Part shown: positions 19,331 through 28,428 of the stretch, piece after piece
Numbering within the stretch: position 1 is the stretch's first letter
Layout of the letters: each line of letters starts with the position of its first letter
Assembly (NCBI RefSeq): GCF_965228935.1
Contig: NZ_OZ245846.1
Span: forward strand, 1,240,001-1,304,000
Reading direction: 5' to 3'
DNA from: Ulvibacterium sp965228935
GTDB taxonomy: Bacteria; Bacteroidota; Bacteroidia; Flavobacteriales; Flavobacteriaceae
DNA: 64,000 bases
Translations under genes and position numbers: made by a program
Notes under the pieces: model-generated
What the model was told of the DNA's origin: nothing
Database searches by the model: none
What the model saw: only the letters and a program-made list of their open reading frames with translations

Positions 19331-19723
19331 CTACAGTTTTTTGCGCTTATCCAATAAGTCCCTATTCTCTATGGGATTTTCGCCATGTTTGAGGGATTTG
19401 TCGATATTTTCGATATAATCCAGGGAGTCGTCCACAAAAAATGACAGTTCGGGAATTCTCCGTAACTGATGGCGCGTACGTTGGGCCAGCTCATGTTTGA
19501 TCAAAGGTTCGTTGGATTTGATTCCGTCCAGCAATTCCTCGGAATCCGTATTCGGAAAAATACTCAAATATACTTTGGCCATGGAAAGATCTACGGTGAC
19601 GGACACTTTGGTCACCGAAATCAGGACACCGCTCAATCCGCCATCGATAGCCGCACGCTGTAAGATGTCGGCAATATCCTTTTGAATGATGCCTGCAATT
19701 TTTTTCTGACGCTGTGATTCCAT
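19331..19723 (-). CDS. rbfA: 30S ribosome-binding factor A
   Basis: 130 residues. The N-terminus (MESQRQKKIAGIIQKDIADIL), the KH-like centre (VTKVSVTVDLSMAKVYLSIF) and the RHQLRRIPELSFFVDDSLDY segment match RbfA. RbfA binds immature 30S subunits and helps 16S rRNA 5'-end maturation and cold adaptation. The acidic/basic tail (ENRDLLDKRKKL) is slightly longer than in enterobacteria. It is the first gene of an operon with the FtsX-like permease and is transcribed divergently from the epimerase gene. Confidence 0.95.
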   Translation of the reverse strand: MESQRQKKIAGIIQKDIADILQRAAIDGGLSGVLISVTKVSVTVDLSMAKVYLSIFPNTDSEELLDGIKSNEPLIKHELAQRTRHQLRRIPELSFFVDDSLDYIENIDKSLKHGENPIENRDLLDKRKKL

Positions 19724-19833
19724 GATGCAAAAGTAGGCCTTTTATGACTTTCCTCATCATTTGGTACCTTTAGAACCCCTAATTTTGGCCTCTAGAACGA
19801 GAAAAGCAATGATTTAACAAAAGCATTTATAGT

Positions 19834-20244
19834 ATGATGGACAAAATAGAACATATTGGGATAGCGGTAAAGGATTTGAACCACTCCAACGAGCTTTTTG
19901 AGAAACTTTTTGGCAAACCGGCCTATAAGCTGGAAGAAGTGGCCTCGGAGGGCGTTCGCACCTCTTTTTTTGAATCGGGCCCCAATAAAATTGAATTGTT
20001 GGAGGGAACCAACGAGAATAGCCCCATCACTAAGTTCATCGAAAAAAAGGGGGAAGGCATACATCACATTGCCTTTGCGGTGGACGATATCGTTTCTGAG
20101 ATAGCCCGATTAAAGGAGGAGGGGTTCATTGTACTGAACGAAACCCCAAAAAAGGGAGCGGACAATAAGCTGGTCGCTTTTTTGCATCCCAAGACCTCCA
20201 ATGGGGTATTGGTAGAGTTGTGCCAGGATGCAACGGCTGGTTAA
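19834..20244 (+). CDS. mce: methylmalonyl-CoA epimerase
   Basis: 136 residues of the glyoxalase/VOC fold. Metal ligands are seen in KIEHIGIAV (His), GIHHIAFAV (His) and GVLVELCQ (Glu). The enzyme interconverts (R)- and (S)-methylmalonyl-CoA in propionate metabolism with the B12-dependent mutase. Two adjacent ATG codons start the gene (19834). A TAATTTTG box at 19780-19787 fits a -7 element, but the nearest TTG is only 16 bp upstream of it. Confidence 0.93.
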   Translation: MMDKIEHIGIAVKDLNHSNELFEKLFGKPAYKLEEVASEGVRTSFFESGPNKIELLEGTNENSPITKFIEKKGEGIHHIAFAVDDIVSEIARLKEEGFIVLNETPKKGADNKLVAFLHPKTSNGVLVELCQDATAG

Positions 20245-20282
20245 AAAAAGAAGGTTTTAAAATACCCTAAGCTTCCATTCGA

Positions 20283-22655
20283 TTATTCGGATTCGTTTAC
20301 TATTAGGGATTTGGTCTTTGAAGGGTGCTTTTTGGTCAGATGTATGGCCTCCTCGGCATGATGGATGGTGAGGTCGTCACCCTTTTTGAGTGAATACGTT
20401 ACCGCATCTTTCTGGATTAGTATTTCAAGCAATTGCCCACGTATCATCAACGGAAAACGAACCTCTTGGACCTTTGGGGGCATCTTGGGATTGAAGGATA
20501 TCATTCCGCCATAATCCCGCAAACCGGCCAAACCGTAAACGACGGCCATCCAAGTGCCACCCATAGATGCAATATGTGCCCCGTCCTTAACGTTGCCTCC
20601 GACATCCGCCAGATCCATCCAGGCAGCATATTTTATGAGCTCCATAGCCCTATCCAAATACCCCAGTTCAAATGCCAGGATACTGTAGACGCAAGAAGAG
20701 AGGGAGGAATCTCCTGTGGTCAATGGGTCGTAATAATCAAAATTCCGTTTTTTCTGCGCCGATGAAAATTCGTGCCCCAGAAGGAACATACCCATAACAA
20801 CATCCGCTTGTTTAATCACCTGGAAACGGTATATGACCAAGGGGTGGTAATGGAGCAGCAATGGATAATGCTCTTTGGGGGTGTTTTCAAAGTCCCATAT
20901 CTCCTTTTTAAGAAATTCGTCGTCCTGCGGATGTATCCCTTTTTCAGCATCATAGGGGATATACATTTTTTGTGCGATGTTTTCCCATTCATCGATTTCG
21001 GCATTGATTAGGCCGGTTTCCTTGGCCAAGGCCTCAAAACGTTCCGGATTCTTCCCTTGAAGGAGTTTCAGGCTCTCAACGGCATAGCGCAAATTCTCAC
21101 GGGCCATCATATTTGTAAAGGCATTGTTATTGACGATGGCCGTATATTCATCGGGCCCGGTTACCCCATGGATGTGAAACTCGTCCTTGCCATTGTGGGA
21201 ATAAAAACCCAAATCGGCCCATAAGCGCGCTGTCTCGATCAGCATTTCAGCGCCATAGTCAAAAAGAAACTCCTCATCACCCGTAACTTCAACATATTTC
21301 CTTAGGGCATACATAATATCAGCATTGATATGGTATTGTGCCGTTCCTGCGGCGAAAAAGGCGGAGGCCTCATCTCCGGTAATCGTTCTCCATGGAAAGA
21401 GTGCGCCTTTCTGATTCAATTCCCCAGCACGCTTTCTCGCCTTATCGAGAAGGCTATAACGAAAGCGCAACAGATTCTTTGCGACTTTGGGTGAGGTATA
21501 TATCAAAAAGGGCATGAGATAGATTTCCGTATCCCAGAAGTAATGCCCTTCATAAGCCTCTCCGGTAAGCCCCCGAGGCCCGATTCCTGTGCCTTCCACT
21601 CGCGCTGACGCCTGCAGGATATGAAAAAGATTAAAGCGAAGACATTGTTGTGTTCGCTTGTCATTGTACAAGTTCGCCTTAAGGTCGCAACGCGACCAAA
21701 AGCCATCCATGAAGTGCCGTTGTCCCTGCATCAATTTATCAAACCCTTCCTGCAACATGGAGTCCAGTGAACGTTCGGCCCGCCCGCAAAGCTCGACAAC
21801 CGGAGAACTTCGCGACGTATGATAGACCATATACTTGATTAAACGGAACGACTCTTGTGGTTGCGCATGCACCGTATATACGATCTTTGCCGAATCTTCG
21901 TAGCATTCATTTTTATACGAATAGCTGTTTTCAGTTTGAATCTCGTGGTCCACACCACAGGCGATGGTCATTTTGCTCGTGTGCACCTCGTGCCCGAGGA
22001 GCACTCTCTGTTGGTTTACCCGGTTTACCCGTGGTACAAAAACACTGTGATTAAATTTGCGGGACTTCCTGGGATCCTTCGAATCATCATTATCGTTCAT
22101 ATCCTCTGTGGGACAACGCATTTTGGAGGAAACGATCAATTTGGCAGGGGCATTGAGAACCTTTACCTCGTAGCAGATCGCAGCTACGTGGCGATGTTCA
22201 AAGGAGACGATTCGGGTAGCATTGATGGAAACCTGTTTGCCAGAGGCCGTCTCCCAAAGGATTTCCCGATGTAATGCCCCTTCCTTCATATCGAGTACCC
22301 GTCTGTAGGATTTAAGGTCGGCCGTGGGAAGGTAGAATGGTTCGTCATCCACATAGAGCCTGATTACTTTGCTATCGGTGACATTCAGCATAGTCTGGCC
22401 CGTCTTGGCGAAACCATAGGCACTTTCACCGTATTGGATAGGCCATTGTTCATGAAAGCCATTGATATAGGTGCCCCGCTGGATTACGGGTGTGCCTTCC
22501 TCGTGATTGCCCCGAAAGCCCAAGTAGCCGTTTCCCGTGGCAAAAACGGTCTCATCCTGGGCGAGATATTTAGGCGCGAACTTCTTTTGGATGATTTTCC
22601 AATCATCTAAAGGATAAATATGCTCCGGAGGAAGTGTAATCTTTTTCTTTATCAC
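20283..22655 (-). CDS. glycoside hydrolase family 65 protein (disaccharide phosphorylase type)
   Basis: 790 residues with the GH65 layout: an N-terminal beta-sandwich (GNGYLGFRGNHEEG near 41-54), a linker, an (alpha/alpha)6 barrel and a short C-terminal beta sheet. The general-acid Glu is in HGVTGPDEYT (about residue 502). The phosphate/sugar loop region GTSLHRR-like part appears as HIASMGGTW. Family members phosphorolyse maltose, trehalose, kojibiose or nigerose; this branch in Bacteroidetes is usually annotated maltose phosphorylase, but specificity cannot be read from sequence. There is no signal peptide, so it is cytoplasmic. It stands alone, convergent with the epimerase gene. Confidence 0.88.
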   Translation of the reverse strand: MIKKKITLPPEHIYPLDDWKIIQKKFAPKYLAQDETVFATGNGYLGFRGNHEEGTPVIQRGTYINGFHEQWPIQYGESAYGFAKTGQTMLNVTDSKVIRLYVDDEPFYLPTADLKSYRRVLDMKEGALHREILWETASGKQVSINATRIVSFEHRHVAAICYEVKVLNAPAKLIVSSKMRCPTEDMNDNDDSKDPRKSRKFNHSVFVPRVNRVNQQRVLLGHEVHTSKMTIACGVDHEIQTENSYSYKNECYEDSAKIVYTVHAQPQESFRLIKYMVYHTSRSSPVVELCGRAERSLDSMLQEGFDKLMQGQRHFMDGFWSRCDLKANLYNDKRTQQCLRFNLFHILQASARVEGTGIGPRGLTGEAYEGHYFWDTEIYLMPFLIYTSPKVAKNLLRFRYSLLDKARKRAGELNQKGALFPWRTITGDEASAFFAAGTAQYHINADIMYALRKYVEVTGDEEFLFDYGAEMLIETARLWADLGFYSHNGKDEFHIHGVTGPDEYTAIVNNNAFTNMMARENLRYAVESLKLLQGKNPERFEALAKETGLINAEIDEWENIAQKMYIPYDAEKGIHPQDDEFLKKEIWDFENTPKEHYPLLLHYHPLVIYRFQVIKQADVVMGMFLLGHEFSSAQKKRNFDYYDPLTTGDSSLSSCVYSILAFELGYLDRAMELIKYAAWMDLADVGGNVKDGAHIASMGGTWMAVVYGLAGLRDYGGMISFNPKMPPKVQEVRFPLMIRGQLLEILIQKDAVTYSLKKGDDLTIHHAEEAIHLTKKHPSKTKSLIVNESE

Positions 22656-23385
22656 GCATATTCCATTTTTACCCGCCTGCCGCAGCTCGGGCTTTTTGCC
22701 GTGCCGGTGAACGAATTATCCTCAGATCGATTCATACTTGGAAACGGGTTTTTGGCAAAGACGCTGAACATAATTGTATTAAGGGCAGGTAGGTGTACGC
22801 TCCCAAAAAAACCAAGATAGCAATAATTTGATATATTCATTTTTATCATTTTGATTCTTCTTACAAACGTATTGCGTTTTAAAGAAATTTTTCTCCCTGA
22901 CCATGGTGGGCGAAGTTAAGGGATTTATGTGATGTAAGCATAACATCAATGTTAACATAACGGGATATGCCTGCGTTGCTATCAGGACTGGAAAATATGG
23001 GCGCGGGAAAGATCATATAGTGGCATAAGCGTCCGAAAGTTGGACATAAGACCGCTTCGCTTCAAGACATAAGAACAAAGACTTTTTAATTTTTAACAGT
23101 TTAAAAAGTACACAGTTCGTAAAAATAGGTTTTGCGGCCAAAAGGATATTCTTTTGGATTCCAGCGGTTTAAGAGAACCAAAAATTTATAACATCCTGAT
23201 TTTCTTTGACCTAATCTCTATACTCAAGCAGTAAAACGGTCTAGTTTCAAAAGTTTCGGATGTCTATGATAGAGGAGTTAAGAATAGGGCCGGGTCAGTT
23301 GCATCCTCGGGAAAATAGTAGTAATATTGCACACTCTTTTTTGTGAAGGCAAAGAGGGTTTCTTTGAAGCCGCCAGCACCAAAAC
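22656..23385. other. 730-bp intergenic stretch upstream of the tRNA gene
   Basis: No convincing gene. Short open frames here have no recognisable domain and no start context. It holds one 10-bp palindrome (ATGTTAACAT, about 22,949) and a few loose copies of an ACATAAGA-like word near 23,040-23,090. The promoter of the tRNA gene must lie at its right end, but I could not place it with confidence. Confidence 0.5.
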
Positions 23386-23459
23386 GGTCCTATAGCTCAG
23401 TTGGTTAGAGCACCTGACTCATAATCAGGGGGTCCCTGGTTCGAGCCCAGGTGGGACCA
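23386..23459 (+). tRNA. tRNA with CAU anticodon (elongator Met or Ile2)
   Basis: 74 nt folding into a cloverleaf. The acceptor stem is GGTCCTA/TGGGACC with discriminator A. The D-arm is GCTC...GAGC, the anticodon arm CCTGA-CTCATAA-TCAGG and the T-arm starts CCTGG-TTCGAGC. The G1-C72 pair argues against an initiator tRNA. Without knowing the lysidine determinants, Met and Ile2 cannot be separated. CCA is not encoded. The last 13 bases are shared with the left end of the integrated element, so integration kept the tRNA intact. Confidence 0.93.
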
Positions 23460-23460
23460 C
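23447..23460 (+). repeat. attL: left copy of the 14-bp integration repeat
   Basis: CCAGGTGGGACCAC forms the 3' half of the T stem and the acceptor stem of the tRNA. It is identical to 47893-47906. Three bases to the left, AG plus one mismatch also agree, so the shared core may be up to 17 bases with one difference. Confidence 0.85.
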
Positions 23461-23462
23461 TT

Positions 23463-23510
23463 AAAACCCTTGTAAACAGTTGGTTTACAGGGGTTTTATT
23501 ATTTTTAAGG
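23463..23510 (+). terminator. element-borne terminator behind the tRNA gene
   Basis: AAAACCC...GGGTTTT with inner TGTAAAC/GTTTACA gives a 15-bp stem (23463-23477 with 23483-23497, one T-G wobble) and a 5-base loop, followed by ATTATTTTT. It lies just inside attL and gives the tRNA transcript a new end after integration. Confidence 0.75.
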
Positions 23511-23752
23511 CTACGAATAGGGCTACGTTTGTTTTCAATGCTGTTATCAGGTGAAATTGTCATGTTGCTCAAAGCTAAAATGCTCATATAAAGGTTTTTA
23601 CGGTATTTTTTGAATTTTCTTGTTTGGTTATTCCTGTACTTTTGAAGGCTCCTTAAATCACTTAGGAACGGCTCTATAGCGTTGTTGAATAGTTGTAGCT
23701 TGAAACCAAATCGACAATCAGAAAGCGTGATTTTTTGTGAAAGTTTAAAGAG

Positions 23753-23950
23753 CTAAAGACGGAATGAATACTTGTAACAATATAAATTTCTGATAGCTTC
23801 TTCCTTCAACAAGGTTTCCAAAGCGATTCCATTTTCATCTGAATACTTTTTCAATGCTTTCCCAATTTGGGTTTGTATATCTGCTTTGGATTTGGTCAAC
23901 AATCGTTCCTGGGCTTCTTGGCTAAGGTCGTTGTAATTCAATTGTATCAT
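23753..23950 (-). CDS. small hypothetical protein next to RadC-like gene
   Basis: 65 residues (MIQLNYNDLSQEAQERLLTK...). Charged, helical, no signal peptide and no recognised domain. It begins 15 bp after the stop of the RadC-like gene on the same strand, so the two are probably co-transcribed. A short acidic protein beside a RadC-like gene is common in Bacteroidetes mobile elements, from general knowledge. Function unknown. Confidence 0.6.
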   Translation of the reverse strand: MIQLNYNDLSQEAQERLLTKSKADIQTQIGKALKKYSDENGIALETLLKEEAIRNLYCYKYSFRL

Positions 23951-23965
23951 GTTGTAGTGTTTAGA

Positions 23966-24418
23966 TTAAAAAAGGATTCCGGTATCTGAAAAGCTGAAGT
24001 ATGAGCCATCGGGAGCCAATATGATATGATCCAAGATTTTGATATCAAAAAGTTTTGAGGCCTCATGTATTTTCTTGGTGATTTCCTTATCCGTTGCGCT
24101 TGGCTTTAGTGTGCCACTAGGGTGGTTGTGGCAAATAATCGCTGACACAGCCAGTGTCTTTAACAAAACCGCAAACAAAATGCGGATATCGACCAATGTT
24201 CCCGTTATGCCACCCTGTGAAATCTGATAGATTCCCTTTGCTTTGTTGGCGTTGTTCAAGAGCAGCACTTTAAAACATTCATTCAGTCCAATGGTGTCCG
24301 GGTTCCAATGGTCGTACAACACTTTAGCAGCATCACCTGATGAGTTTATTTTCTTCCAAAACGTAGGGGGTATCTCGTGTCGATAGCTTACCTCAACTTC
24401 GTTTATAGCGTGAATCAT
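23966..24418 (-). CDS. RadC-like JAB-domain protein
   Basis: 150 residues, consisting of the JAB/MPN-like catalytic half of RadC without the N-terminal helix-hairpin-helix part. The metal-binding signature HNHPSGTLKPSATDKE is intact (H-x-H...S...D), and DHIILAPDGSYFSFSD follows as in the family. Short RadC proteins are frequent on mobile elements in this phylum; their biochemical role is unsettled (a DNA-processing or deubiquitinase-like metalloprotease fold). It is transcribed leftward, away from the four-gene operon that starts 374 bp to the right. Confidence 0.85.
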   Translation of the reverse strand: MIHAINEVEVSYRHEIPPTFWKKINSSGDAAKVLYDHWNPDTIGLNECFKVLLLNNANKAKGIYQISQGGITGTLVDIRILFAVLLKTLAVSAIICHNHPSGTLKPSATDKEITKKIHEASKLFDIKILDHIILAPDGSYFSFSDTGILF

Positions 24419-24792
24419 ATTCCTTGGGCGTTATTCAAACAAATAATTGACTATCAGTAATTTAAACTACTTTAAGATACGCCCAAGCGATGGGATTTCC
24501 GCCCAAAACTTGGCAAAAAATGGCATTTGACTTCTTTCTCCCTATCCACAAAAAAGTGCCCGACAGGGCACTCTATTTTAAACCAAATTGTCTTGCGTTG
24601 TAACGGCAATTTACCTTGCCAAATATTGAATATTCAGCTAATTAGAGATATGTGAGAATATCTCAATATTACAACTCCGATTATGTAATCTTCATAGGAT
24701 TAGATTAGAAATAAAGACTAAAAAAAATACATTTGTAATATAAGTAAAGTAGTACATTCTTACTCTTTTGATAGCATTTAAAGATTTAGCAA
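24419..24792. other. 374-bp divergent intergenic region
   Basis: A+T-rich spacer between the leftward RadC-like gene and the rightward unknown operon; promoters for both must be here. I found no exact TTG-N19-TAnnTTTG match and no strong inverted repeat. Confidence 0.5.
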
Positions 24793-25953
24793 ATGAGCGA
24801 AAAACTATCGCACTTATCGAATGATGAGATATTAGAATTAATTGAAAGATATTATAGTAAAGAAAAGGTTTCGAATCTTATAAGTGATTATAAACTAGAT
24901 TTACGGCCGAGCCAACTCGTCAGACACTTGCCTCCAGAAGTTTTGGATACCAAATGTACTTACTGTGAAGTAAACCTTATCAAGCCAAGATTACCTAGGG
25001 ATTATCAATCTTGGAAAATGGTTCTCGAATATTGCCCTAGCTGTGGACATGAAGAGGGTGGGTTCTGTTCATGTAAGAACTGCAAGGCTATCGAGTGGTA
25101 TCATCAAGATAGAGAACGGCAAGAAAAACAAGATTTTTTGGATATATGGCTAAATCATGAAGATGAAGAAAAAATTGAGTTGGAAGATTTAACATTTACC
25201 GAAAAAGTCTATCTAGGAGCTTTATTGAGAGAGGGAATTTCAGAAGACTATAATTACATCAAACCTATTGAAAGTTTCATAAGCCCTTTAACACCTACCT
25301 ACGAATTCCGTTCAGAAATAATCAATACTTTAAGCGATATAGGTTCAATTGTAATTCATCATAGTACAGATTCAGAATTCATTGAAATAGTAGATTATGA
25401 AGAAGGAAACTATCGATATTATCCTTATAAAGTTAAATGGGCATTAAATATAAGGTCCAGAGAACTGAACAAGGTACCCTTGGTAGAATCCATAATCAAT
25501 CCTTCAGAAATTCAAGAAACCGATTATGATGAGGCTTTCCTTTTATGGAAGAAAATAGCATTATATGAATCAATTGAATACTTCGAACATAGTGTAAACA
25601 ACATTTTAGGGATTGACTACAACATTGGAGAAAAAACCAGAACAGTATTAAATGATTTAACAAACGACTTTTCCGTCTCTCAGATATATGGAATTTTATA
25701 TAGATCTACAAACAATGCCCTTCGATTTCAGGCAGAAAGAGGTGTATCTATGAAACATGCATCGAATACCATTGTTGGCAATGCACAAAGTTTTGCCGAA
25801 AGAGCGCGAATCAACAAATGGGAATTGCAAAAATATAATCGTATTAAGAACTTACCTCAAAGTGCATTGAGCAGATTCTTCTTCGAACGAATTATCAAAA
25901 TTGGGTTTGATGGTTTTAACGAAATACCAGATTTATCAAGAATAAGAAATTAA
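24793..25953 (+). CDS. cysteine-rich (zinc-ribbon-like) protein of unknown function
   Basis: 386 residues. After a helical, HTH-like N-terminus (about 8-50), seven cysteines cluster at C55, C58, C81, C84, C92, C94 and C97 in CxxC pairs, suggesting one or two structural zinc sites. Residues 105-270 are acidic and mixed. The C-terminal 100 residues are basic and helical (NKWELQKYNRIKNLPQS), as in nucleic-acid binders. I do not recognise the family. It is the first gene of a rightward operon with an HEPN-like, an HNH-like and a small acidic protein (gaps of 31, 51 and 6 bp), an arrangement typical of cargo defence operons. That role is inference. Confidence 0.75.
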   Translation: MSEKLSHLSNDEILELIERYYSKEKVSNLISDYKLDLRPSQLVRHLPPEVLDTKCTYCEVNLIKPRLPRDYQSWKMVLEYCPSCGHEEGGFCSCKNCKAIEWYHQDRERQEKQDFLDIWLNHEDEEKIELEDLTFTEKVYLGALLREGISEDYNYIKPIESFISPLTPTYEFRSEIINTLSDIGSIVIHHSTDSEFIEIVDYEEGNYRYYPYKVKWALNIRSRELNKVPLVESIINPSEIQETDYDEAFLLWKKIALYESIEYFEHSVNNILGIDYNIGEKTRTVLNDLTNDFSVSQIYGILYRSTNNALRFQAERGVSMKHASNTIVGNAQSFAERARINKWELQKYNRIKNLPQSALSRFFFERIIKIGFDGFNEIPDLSRIRN

Positions 25954-25984
25954 ACTTTGCCCATAATTTTAAGGATTGAATAGA

Positions 25985-26677
25985 ATGCCAGTTCACACGA
26001 AGAAAATTTACGGTGACGTCACCCCACAAAGTGTTGAAGATATTCTGCTAGCTGAATTACCTTCGAACGCTTGGTTAATAGACGAAACTATCAAATATGC
26101 AAAACAGCTAAATGACCACATATCAATATTGGAAGATTTACAGAACGTAAAAGAGCTGATTCAAGAATTAACGATTATCCGCAAACGAGAATTATCAAAT
26201 AATACCGGAGAAAGAAGGTTGCTAAAAAGGGCATTGTTTACAAATGCCATAATAGGTTATGGGAGATGTTTTAATTATACCAAAAAAGGTGGGCGAAATT
26301 CCATTGATATAAAAATCATAAAAAAAGACTTTCCTGGACAAAACGGCATTAAGGTTAATGACCTGATTCGGTTTCATAAATATATTATTGGTTTAAGAAA
26401 TTCGTTTGTAGCCCACGCTGACAAAAGCATCTATGAAACCGATAGGGCGCACATTGAATTTCAATATGATGGCTCTACATTAAACTCTATCTTTAGTCAT
26501 TACTCTATCAAGGTATATAGCTTTGATGAGGTACAACTTAAAAACTTCTCAATACTAACAGATTTATTAGTGGTTAAAGTAGAAGAGAAAAAAAGCGCAC
26601 TAGTAGATAAATTGAAGAGCGAAATCGGCGATAGCAAGCTTATAGATATAGGTTTTAAAATAGCAAAAAAGGTTTAA
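25985..26677 (+). CDS. HEPN-like protein (putative RNase or RNA-binding)
   Basis: 230 residues from the ATG at 25985; a TTG three codons earlier is less likely. The protein is largely alpha-helical. The segment GLRNSFVAHADKS carries R138-N-x4-H144, matching the R-x(4-6)-H motif of HEPN domains, which in many toxin and defence systems is the RNase active site. It could instead be one of the inactive or nucleotidyltransferase-partner HEPN groups. It is the second gene of the unknown operon. No partner MNT-type nucleotidyltransferase is adjacent. Confidence 0.75.
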   Translation: MPVHTKKIYGDVTPQSVEDILLAELPSNAWLIDETIKYAKQLNDHISILEDLQNVKELIQELTIIRKRELSNNTGERRLLKRALFTNAIIGYGRCFNYTKKGGRNSIDIKIIKKDFPGQNGIKVNDLIRFHKYIIGLRNSFVAHADKSIYETDRAHIEFQYDGSTLNSIFSHYSIKVYSFDEVQLKNFSILTDLLVVKVEEKKSALVDKLKSEIGDSKLIDIGFKIAKKV

Positions 26678-26728
26678 ATAGAATTATTTTTCTTACTAAC
26701 AAAAATCTGTATAGTTCAATCGTGTTTT

Positions 26729-27589
26729 ATGGTAAAAGGAATTTGTGCTTTGTACGGCAATGAGACAGATTTAATGGAAAGCCACATCTTTCCAAAATTT
26801 GTAATCAAGCATACCAAAAAGACAGGCTCAAAGTTTTTAAGGAAATTGGTTGAACCCAATAAAAGAGAGCAAGATGGCATAAAACACCATTTGTTAAGTT
26901 TTAAAGCAGAGCAAGACTTTGCTGTACGGGAAAAATGGTTCGCAGAAAACATTTTTGAACCTTACCTGCAAGGGTATACAGAGCTAGACTATAATGAAAA
27001 TCTCTATTATTTTTCGGTGTCATTTTTATGGAGGATTCTGTTGTCCGAATTTAAAACGACAGCAAATTTGAAGAATCAATGGTACTTCAAACTACTACAA
27101 GAAGTAGAAGAGGAATGGAAACTTTATTTACGGATCGGTACTATTCCTAGAAAGTTTCACAATGTAAATCTTTTTTTGACCGATAGGATTGAATCACATA
27201 CTACAGATTTAAAAGGTGTCGACTTCTATTTTACCAGGGCCTTGGACGGAACAATTGTTACTGGCCCAAACCAAGAGCACTTAATACTGTATGGAAAGTT
27301 TAACAGGTTTATTTTTTGGAGTGTCATCAAAAGCCCTAAATATTTAGATGAACTTTATGATGTTGAAATTCACCCAAAAGGAGGCAATATTGAAATACCT
27401 CAACCATTGGAATATGAGCCGATAATAAATTTTATGACCAATCGCATAAAAAAAATTAGCGAGTTTGCTTTACCGAATGAAACACAACAAGATAGGATAG
27501 CACAAGAAATTATGAAGGATCCCGAAAGTTTTTGGAAATCTGATGTGGGTCAATCTTTATACAATGATAGATTTAATCTAGAAAAATAG
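26729..27589 (+). CDS. degenerate HNH-like (SHIxPKF-type) protein
   Basis: 286 residues. The N-terminus GICALYGNETDLMESHIFPKF follows the pattern CxxC...SHIIPKF of a family of HNH-like proteins, but the second cysteine of the CxxC pair is a tyrosine (TAC, one base from TGC). The rest is mixed alpha/beta with many aromatic residues and no recognised domain. It is the third gene of the operon. If relatives bind zinc through CxxC, the site is weakened here, so the protein may be structural or inactivated. Function unknown. Confidence 0.7.
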   Translation: MVKGICALYGNETDLMESHIFPKFVIKHTKKTGSKFLRKLVEPNKREQDGIKHHLLSFKAEQDFAVREKWFAENIFEPYLQGYTELDYNENLYYFSVSFLWRILLSEFKTTANLKNQWYFKLLQEVEEEWKLYLRIGTIPRKFHNVNLFLTDRIESHTTDLKGVDFYFTRALDGTIVTGPNQEHLILYGKFNRFIFWSVIKSPKYLDELYDVEIHPKGGNIEIPQPLEYEPIINFMTNRIKKISEFALPNETQQDRIAQEIMKDPESFWKSDVGQSLYNDRFNLEK

Positions 27590-27595
27590 TCAGTT

Positions 27596-28228
27596 ATGAT
27601 AATGACCTATCTAGATATGACTATCAACAGAAAAGAAGATATTGAGATTGTTCAAGACCTGATTCGGCAAGTACATATTGACGCCCCAGTGTTCATAATC
27701 GAGTTTGAGGACAGGTATGAGGTCAGTTTCGCTGATGATTACGAACAATGGGAATTGGAAAGTGCAATTGAACAAGCCTTTCCAGAATACGAATTCACCG
27801 AAGATTTAGGCAAAGGTCGCAAAGAAATCAGAATTGAATTTGCGAGACAGCAGTCAAGTTTCTCAACCGATGACTGGGGGAGACCATTGGAAAATCCAAT
27901 CAATGAAAAGAAATACTTAATTAAAAAGTCAAAAGAAAAGATTGTAAAATTCAGCCCTCAGGTAAAAGCACTTTTCGGAGATTCAGATTCGTATTATTTC
28001 ATAAATATTGTTAGTGGAATAGATAAAAAATCCAATAAAACAGGGTATTTGGTACTGGACGATTTTAAGGAATTTGACAAGGATAAGGACGGTGGTTTTT
28101 TGAGAAATGAGCTTTATGAAACTCCAATGAAAGCTTTTTGGAGTGGAGTCAGAGAAATTAAACATATTGCCGAATCTGATTACGCAGAGTTTGTGAAAAA
28201 TACTAAACGAAAGGGAAAAAGGAGGTAA
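27596..28228 (+). CDS. hypothetical acidic protein, last gene of the unknown operon
   Basis: 210 residues beginning MIMTYLDMT, 6 bp after the previous stop, so translational coupling is likely. The first about 75 residues look like a small ferredoxin-like or effector-associated fold (alternating beta strands and acidic helices), followed by a linker and a Lys/Asp-rich C-terminal half ending KNTKRKGKRR. No family recognised. Confidence 0.7.
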   Translation: MIMTYLDMTINRKEDIEIVQDLIRQVHIDAPVFIIEFEDRYEVSFADDYEQWELESAIEQAFPEYEFTEDLGKGRKEIRIEFARQQSSFSTDDWGRPLENPINEKKYLIKKSKEKIVKFSPQVKALFGDSDSYYFINIVSGIDKKSNKTGYLVLDDFKEFDKDKDGGFLRNELYETPMKAFWSGVREIKHIAESDYAEFVKNTKRKGKRR

Positions 28229-28328
28229 TGATCAGATTTTTATGAGCAATGTTCCAAGAAACAGAATTTTTTCTAAACTATTGAAATATATAATGAATTG
28301 CTTCGCCGGGAGGGTAGGAAATTGTAAG

Positions 28329-28370
28329 ATAAACCCAAACGGACGATTTTTTTCGTCCGTTTGGGTTTAT
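28329..28370. terminator. perfect 18-bp inverted repeat with T6 loop
   Basis: The core AAACCCAAACGGACGA (28331-28346) pairs with 28353-28368, and flanking AT/AT extends it to 18 bp. The loop is six T. It lies 100 bp past the unknown operon and can terminate it. The U tract after the stem is short, so efficiency is uncertain. Confidence 0.6.
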
Positions 28371-28428
28371 GCGCGGTTTCAACTTCCGCAGAGACACGGA
28401 TAGGCTGTATGTAGAGAACGTTATTTAA

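Noticed and set aside
22652..22849. Short frames upstream of the GH65 gene
   Set aside because: No family, no start context and they overlap the GH65 5' end or each other.
23386..23459. Initiator tRNA identity
   Set aside because: The CAU anticodon would allow it, but the 1-72 pair is G-C and not the mismatch typical of bacterial initiators.
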